Origin: Treponema sp. | GTDB taxonomy: Bacteria; Spirochaetota; Spirochaetia; Treponematales; Treponemataceae | Length of the DNA: 34,188 nt | Assembly: GCF_024696245.1 (NCBI RefSeq) | Contig: NZ_JAILGZ010000077.1 | Span: 1-34,188 of the forward strand | Direction of reading: 5' to 3' | Part shown: positions 31,807 through 34,188 of the stretch, piece after piece | How the letters are laid out: the number at the start of each line of letters is the position of its first letter | Position numbering within the stretch: the first letter of the stretch is position 1 | The notes under the pieces: generated by a model | The model's input: only the letters and a program-made list of their open reading frames with translations | Database searches by the model: none | Told to the model about the DNA's origin: nothing | Program-made: the position numbers and the translations under genes

Positions 31807-33036
31807 ATGAACATTGCATTGTTTACCGACAGCTATCTGCCTACTAAAAGCGGAATAGTAACGGTTGTTGTACAGCTCAGGAAGATTCTTGAGGAGTACG
31901 GTCATAATGTAGTCGTCATAACTGTCAATTGTCATGAAATTGACGAAGACGCTCCGGAAGAAAAAAATGTACTCAGGGTTAAATCCATAAAGACAGCATA
32001 CGGAAATCATCAGTATATAGGTGTTCCATCAAGGCGCAAGGTTGTTGCTTTTTTAAGGGAACATAACGTTCAGCTTATACATGCCCATACTGAATTCTTT
32101 GTAGGTCACTGTGCTACTGTAGCCGGTAAAAAACTGGGAATTCCGGTTATAGCTACAACCCATACCATGTGGGAAGATTATTACAGATATTACTTAAAAT
32201 TAGGTAAAATTATTCCTAAAAAAGCCATAAGAAAAATAGTCCGTATACTTTACAAGAGGTTTTACGCCCTTATAAATGTTTCAGAAAAGGCCAGATGTTA
32301 CTTTAAGCAGCCTTTTATGCTTCCCCTTACTCCCAGTGCAGTAATACCAAACGCAATAGATGCTTCAAGGTTTTCTCAGAGGGTATGTACAGAAGAAGAA
32401 AAGGCAGAGCTTAAAAAGAAGCTTGGAATAAGGGACGGAGACAGGGTTGTCCTTTATGTAGGCCGCATTGTAGAAGAAAAAAGACTTGCTGAACTTTATG
32501 AAATAATGAGGAATGTCATAAAGAGACAGTCGGGAATAAAAATGCTTTTTGTTGGTTCCGGGGCTATGGAAGAGCCTTTAAGGGAAAAATGCCAGGCAGA
32601 AGGTCTTTCTTCTGACATTATATTCACAGGTTTTATAGACTGGACAGAACTTTATAAGTATTACGATATATGTGACCTTTTTGTAACCGCATCCCTTTCA
32701 GAAATGCATTCAATGACAATTCTGGAAGCCCTTATTTCTGCAAAACCTGTTGTATGCCGCAGGGATTCAAGCTTTTCTGATACAGTCTTTGACGGAAAGG
32801 ATGGATATTTTGCAGATACGGACAATGAGATGGAAGAAAAAATACTTTCCCTTCTTGCAGACAGGCCTTTAATGGAAGCTATGGGCAGGGAGGCAAAGAA
32901 AGTTTCTTCTTCCTTTACACTGGATGTTCACGGAAAAAGAACTCTTGCTTTTTATGAACTTGTGCTTAAAAACTATCCCCGCAGGGTTACTTCAGAAATG
33001 CTCAGGCGGGCTGTTGAAAACGCAGTTTCAAAATAA
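31807..33036 (+). CDS. GT4-family glycosyltransferase, diacylglycerol-glucosyltransferase-like
   Basis: A 409-residue GT-B glycosyltransferase. The N-terminal acceptor domain has ALFTDSYLPTKSGI, HAHTEFFVG and THTMWEDYY; the donor domain has VIPNAID, YVGRIVEEKRL, FVGSGAMEEPL, FTGFIDWTELYKYY and the EX7E pair Glu299/Glu307 (SEMHSMTILEAL). This pattern is closest to the GT4 enzymes that add glucose to diacylglycerol, but sugar and acceptor cannot be settled from sequence. No signal peptide or membrane helix is seen; it is probably at the inner face of the membrane. The start has no Shine-Dalgarno sequence and is probably leaderless. The outer-membrane-type gene follows 25 bases downstream. Confidence 0.88.
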   Translation: MNIALFTDSYLPTKSGIVTVVVQLRKILEEYGHNVVVITVNCHEIDEDAPEEKNVLRVKSIKTAYGNHQYIGVPSRRKVVAFLREHNVQLIHAHTEFFVGHCATVAGKKLGIPVIATTHTMWEDYYRYYLKLGKIIPKKAIRKIVRILYKRFYALINVSEKARCYFKQPFMLPLTPSAVIPNAIDASRFSQRVCTEEEKAELKKKLGIRDGDRVVLYVGRIVEEKRLAELYEIMRNVIKRQSGIKMLFVGSGAMEEPLREKCQAEGLSSDIIFTGFIDWTELYKYYDICDLFVTASLSEMHSMTILEALISAKPVVCRRDSSFSDTVFDGKDGYFADTDNEMEEKILSLLADRPLMEAMGREAKKVSSSFTLDVHGKRTLAFYELVLKNYPRRVTSEMLRRAVENAVSK

Positions 33037-33061
33037 AAAATAATCAAATTATGGTGGAAAA

Positions 33062-34188
33062 ATGAAAAAAAGTTTATTAATGGCACTTTTTATGTCAGCA
33101 TCAGCTGCTTTGTTTGCCCTGGATCTTCCAACTGCTAAAAGAGGCAGTCAGGAACTGGCAGAAAGCGGACACTGGATTTATGATTCACTTTCACGTATAG
33201 CTTTAGAAGAAGGAAGAATTGATTTTAGTGATTCAACTCCTCTTTCCCTTGCAGAAATAAAGTCTCTTCTAATGGAAGCAGATTATGATTCATTAAGTGA
33301 AAGGGGGCAGAAAGAGTTTGACAGGGTTATGGCCTATCTTAACGATAAAAACATTGCCTTTAACGCTTCTATTTTTGCCCTTACTTTTGAACCGGAAGTA
33401 AATATTGAAGCTTATTATAAAGCAAATGATGATCTGGATTATGTTTATGACAGATACTGCCGTAAGGATTTTATAAAGGTTCCTTTTGCAGTTCAGGGCG
33501 GGGACTACTTTACAATGAAAATGGACCTGGCTTTCAGGCAGAACCAGGGTGTTATGGCACATAATGACAACTACATTAATATTCCTCTTGAAGCAGATGC
33601 CGTAGACGTTAACTTTCCGGATAACGGATATTTTTCTACTGGTTTCAGCTTTACGGAAGATGCAGGTGTTAACTTCAGGCTGGGAACAGGAACCCAGAGT
33701 ACAGGCCGTTCCCTTACAGGAAGTGTTATCATGAGTGAATATCTTACCGGTACTTCCTGGGCTAACCTTGAGCTTTACAGCAGGGATTTCCGCTACAATA
33801 TGAATGTTACACAGTTTAACGTAGACAAATACATGTATACCCACAGGCTTGAGGCCCGTTTCTTTAAGAAGATTTCATTTATGGCTCAGGAAAGTGTACT
33901 TGTATACGCTCCTATGGAACTGCGCTTTCTTAATCCCCTTACGATATATCACGGCATGAGTCCGTGGAGGGATTATCAGCCGGATGAGGATGACTCCGAA
34001 ACAAATGTATGTGCATATCTTGCCCTTAAGCTGAATGTAGTACCTGTAAAATACCTCCGCTTTTACGGAATGTTTGCCATGACTCAGTATCAGACTCCTT
34101 ATGAACTTGAAAACTGGCCTTCTGACTGTACTCCTAACGGTCTTGGCTTCCAGGGGGGAGCAGAAACCTATATTCCATGCAGACAGGG
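33062..34188 (+). CDS. Outer-membrane-type beta-barrel protein, 3' part outside window
   Basis: The frame stays open to the window end, giving 375 complete codons, and the stop is not seen. A signal peptide ends near ALFA-LD (residues 1-20). Residues about 35-95 form a helical block (HWIYDSLSRIALEEGRIDFS). From about 100 on, alternating strands with aromatic edges suggest a barrel. ELRFLNPLTIYHG and the preceding strands recall Wzi-type capsule-assembly barrels, but I hold that loosely. GGTGG lies a few bases before ATG. It follows the glycosyltransferase gene directly and may be co-transcribed. Confidence 0.75.
   Translation, partial: MKKSLLMALFMSASAALFALDLPTAKRGSQELAESGHWIYDSLSRIALEEGRIDFSDSTPLSLAEIKSLLMEADYDSLSERGQKEFDRVMAYLNDKNIAFNASIFALTFEPEVNIEAYYKANDDLDYVYDRYCRKDFIKVPFAVQGGDYFTMKMDLAFRQNQGVMAHNDNYINIPLEADAVDVNFPDNGYFSTGFSFTEDAGVNFRLGTGTQSTGRSLTGSVIMSEYLTGTSWANLELYSRDFRYNMNVTQFNVDKYMYTHRLEARFFKKISFMAQESVLVYAPMELRFLNPLTIYHGMSPWRDYQPDEDDSETNVCAYLALKLNVVPVKYLRFYGMFAMTQYQTPYELENWPSDCTPNGLGFQGGAETYIPCRQ

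Noticed and set aside
33293-33844. Open frame on the minus strand inside the last gene
   Set aside because: It lies opposite a well-supported coding frame with a signal peptide and Shine-Dalgarno sequence. It has no recognisable product.
1-34188. CRISPR arrays, insertion sequences, prophage, tRNA or rRNA genes
   Set aside because: Read for direct repeats with spacers, transposase or integrase motifs, cloverleaf or rRNA sequence; none found.

Overview
The window looks like chromosomal core sequence of a spirochaete, most likely a host-associated Treponema. The reasons are the eukaryote-like (type 2) isoleucyl-tRNA synthetase, spirochaete-style lipoprotein signal peptides, a long-form uracil phosphoribosyltransferase, tandem DUF115 (Maf-like) genes beside a very acidic protein, an RsbU/RsbW/RsbV-type set without sigma-B, and moderately AT-rich DNA. 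I see no transposase, integrase, phage gene, CRISPR array, tRNA or rRNA. The genus is inferred from gene content, not from a search.

Layout. 1-6058 (+): ileS with its own terminator, then a lipoprotein, a uracil phosphoribosyltransferase and a TPR lipoprotein. 6084-13751 (-): a compact four-gene run, transcribed in this order: a 1092-residue acidic repeat protein, two DUF115 paralogues, and a membrane protein ending in a GGDEF-like domain whose signature is lost. A sigma-28-like promoter lies upstream of the run. 14052-15129 (+): an FtsB/DivIC-like protein and a TsaC/YrdC protein. 15143-16434 (-): smpB and a periplasmic protein. 16533-18884: a partner-switching set, with phosphatase and kinase genes on + and a STAS antagonist gene on -, the last two overlapping tail to tail. 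18988-21862 (+): a zinc-ribbon/SUMF1-like protein, a signal peptidase I homologue and hemW. 21933-22022 (+): a 29-codon ribosomal-type gene with its own promoter and terminator. 22120-28883 (+): dxs, folP, cdaA, cdaR, acpS, a DUF2225 protein and truA, many of them overlapping by a few bases. 28887-31747 (-): a family-4 uracil-DNA glycosylase homologue and priA. 31807-34188 (+): a GT4 glycosyltransferase and the 5' part of an outer-membrane-type protein cut by the window end.

How the genes fit together. The plus-strand cluster joins isoprenoid, folate, c-di-AMP and carrier-protein activation genes. The minus-strand four-gene run is the best candidate for a poorly described system: a disordered acidic protein, two Maf-like proteins and a degenerate c-di-GMP-type domain under a motility-type promoter. 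This suggests a link to the flagellar or cell-surface programme, but that is inference.

A recurring regulatory pattern also stands out. At six transcription-unit starts (14052 +, 16434 -, 16533 +, 19976 +, 31747 -, 31807 +) a plausible -10 box ends only 7-9 bases before the start codon and no Shine-Dalgarno sequence is present, as expected for leaderless mRNAs. Most genes inside operons have ordinary Shine-Dalgarno sequences.
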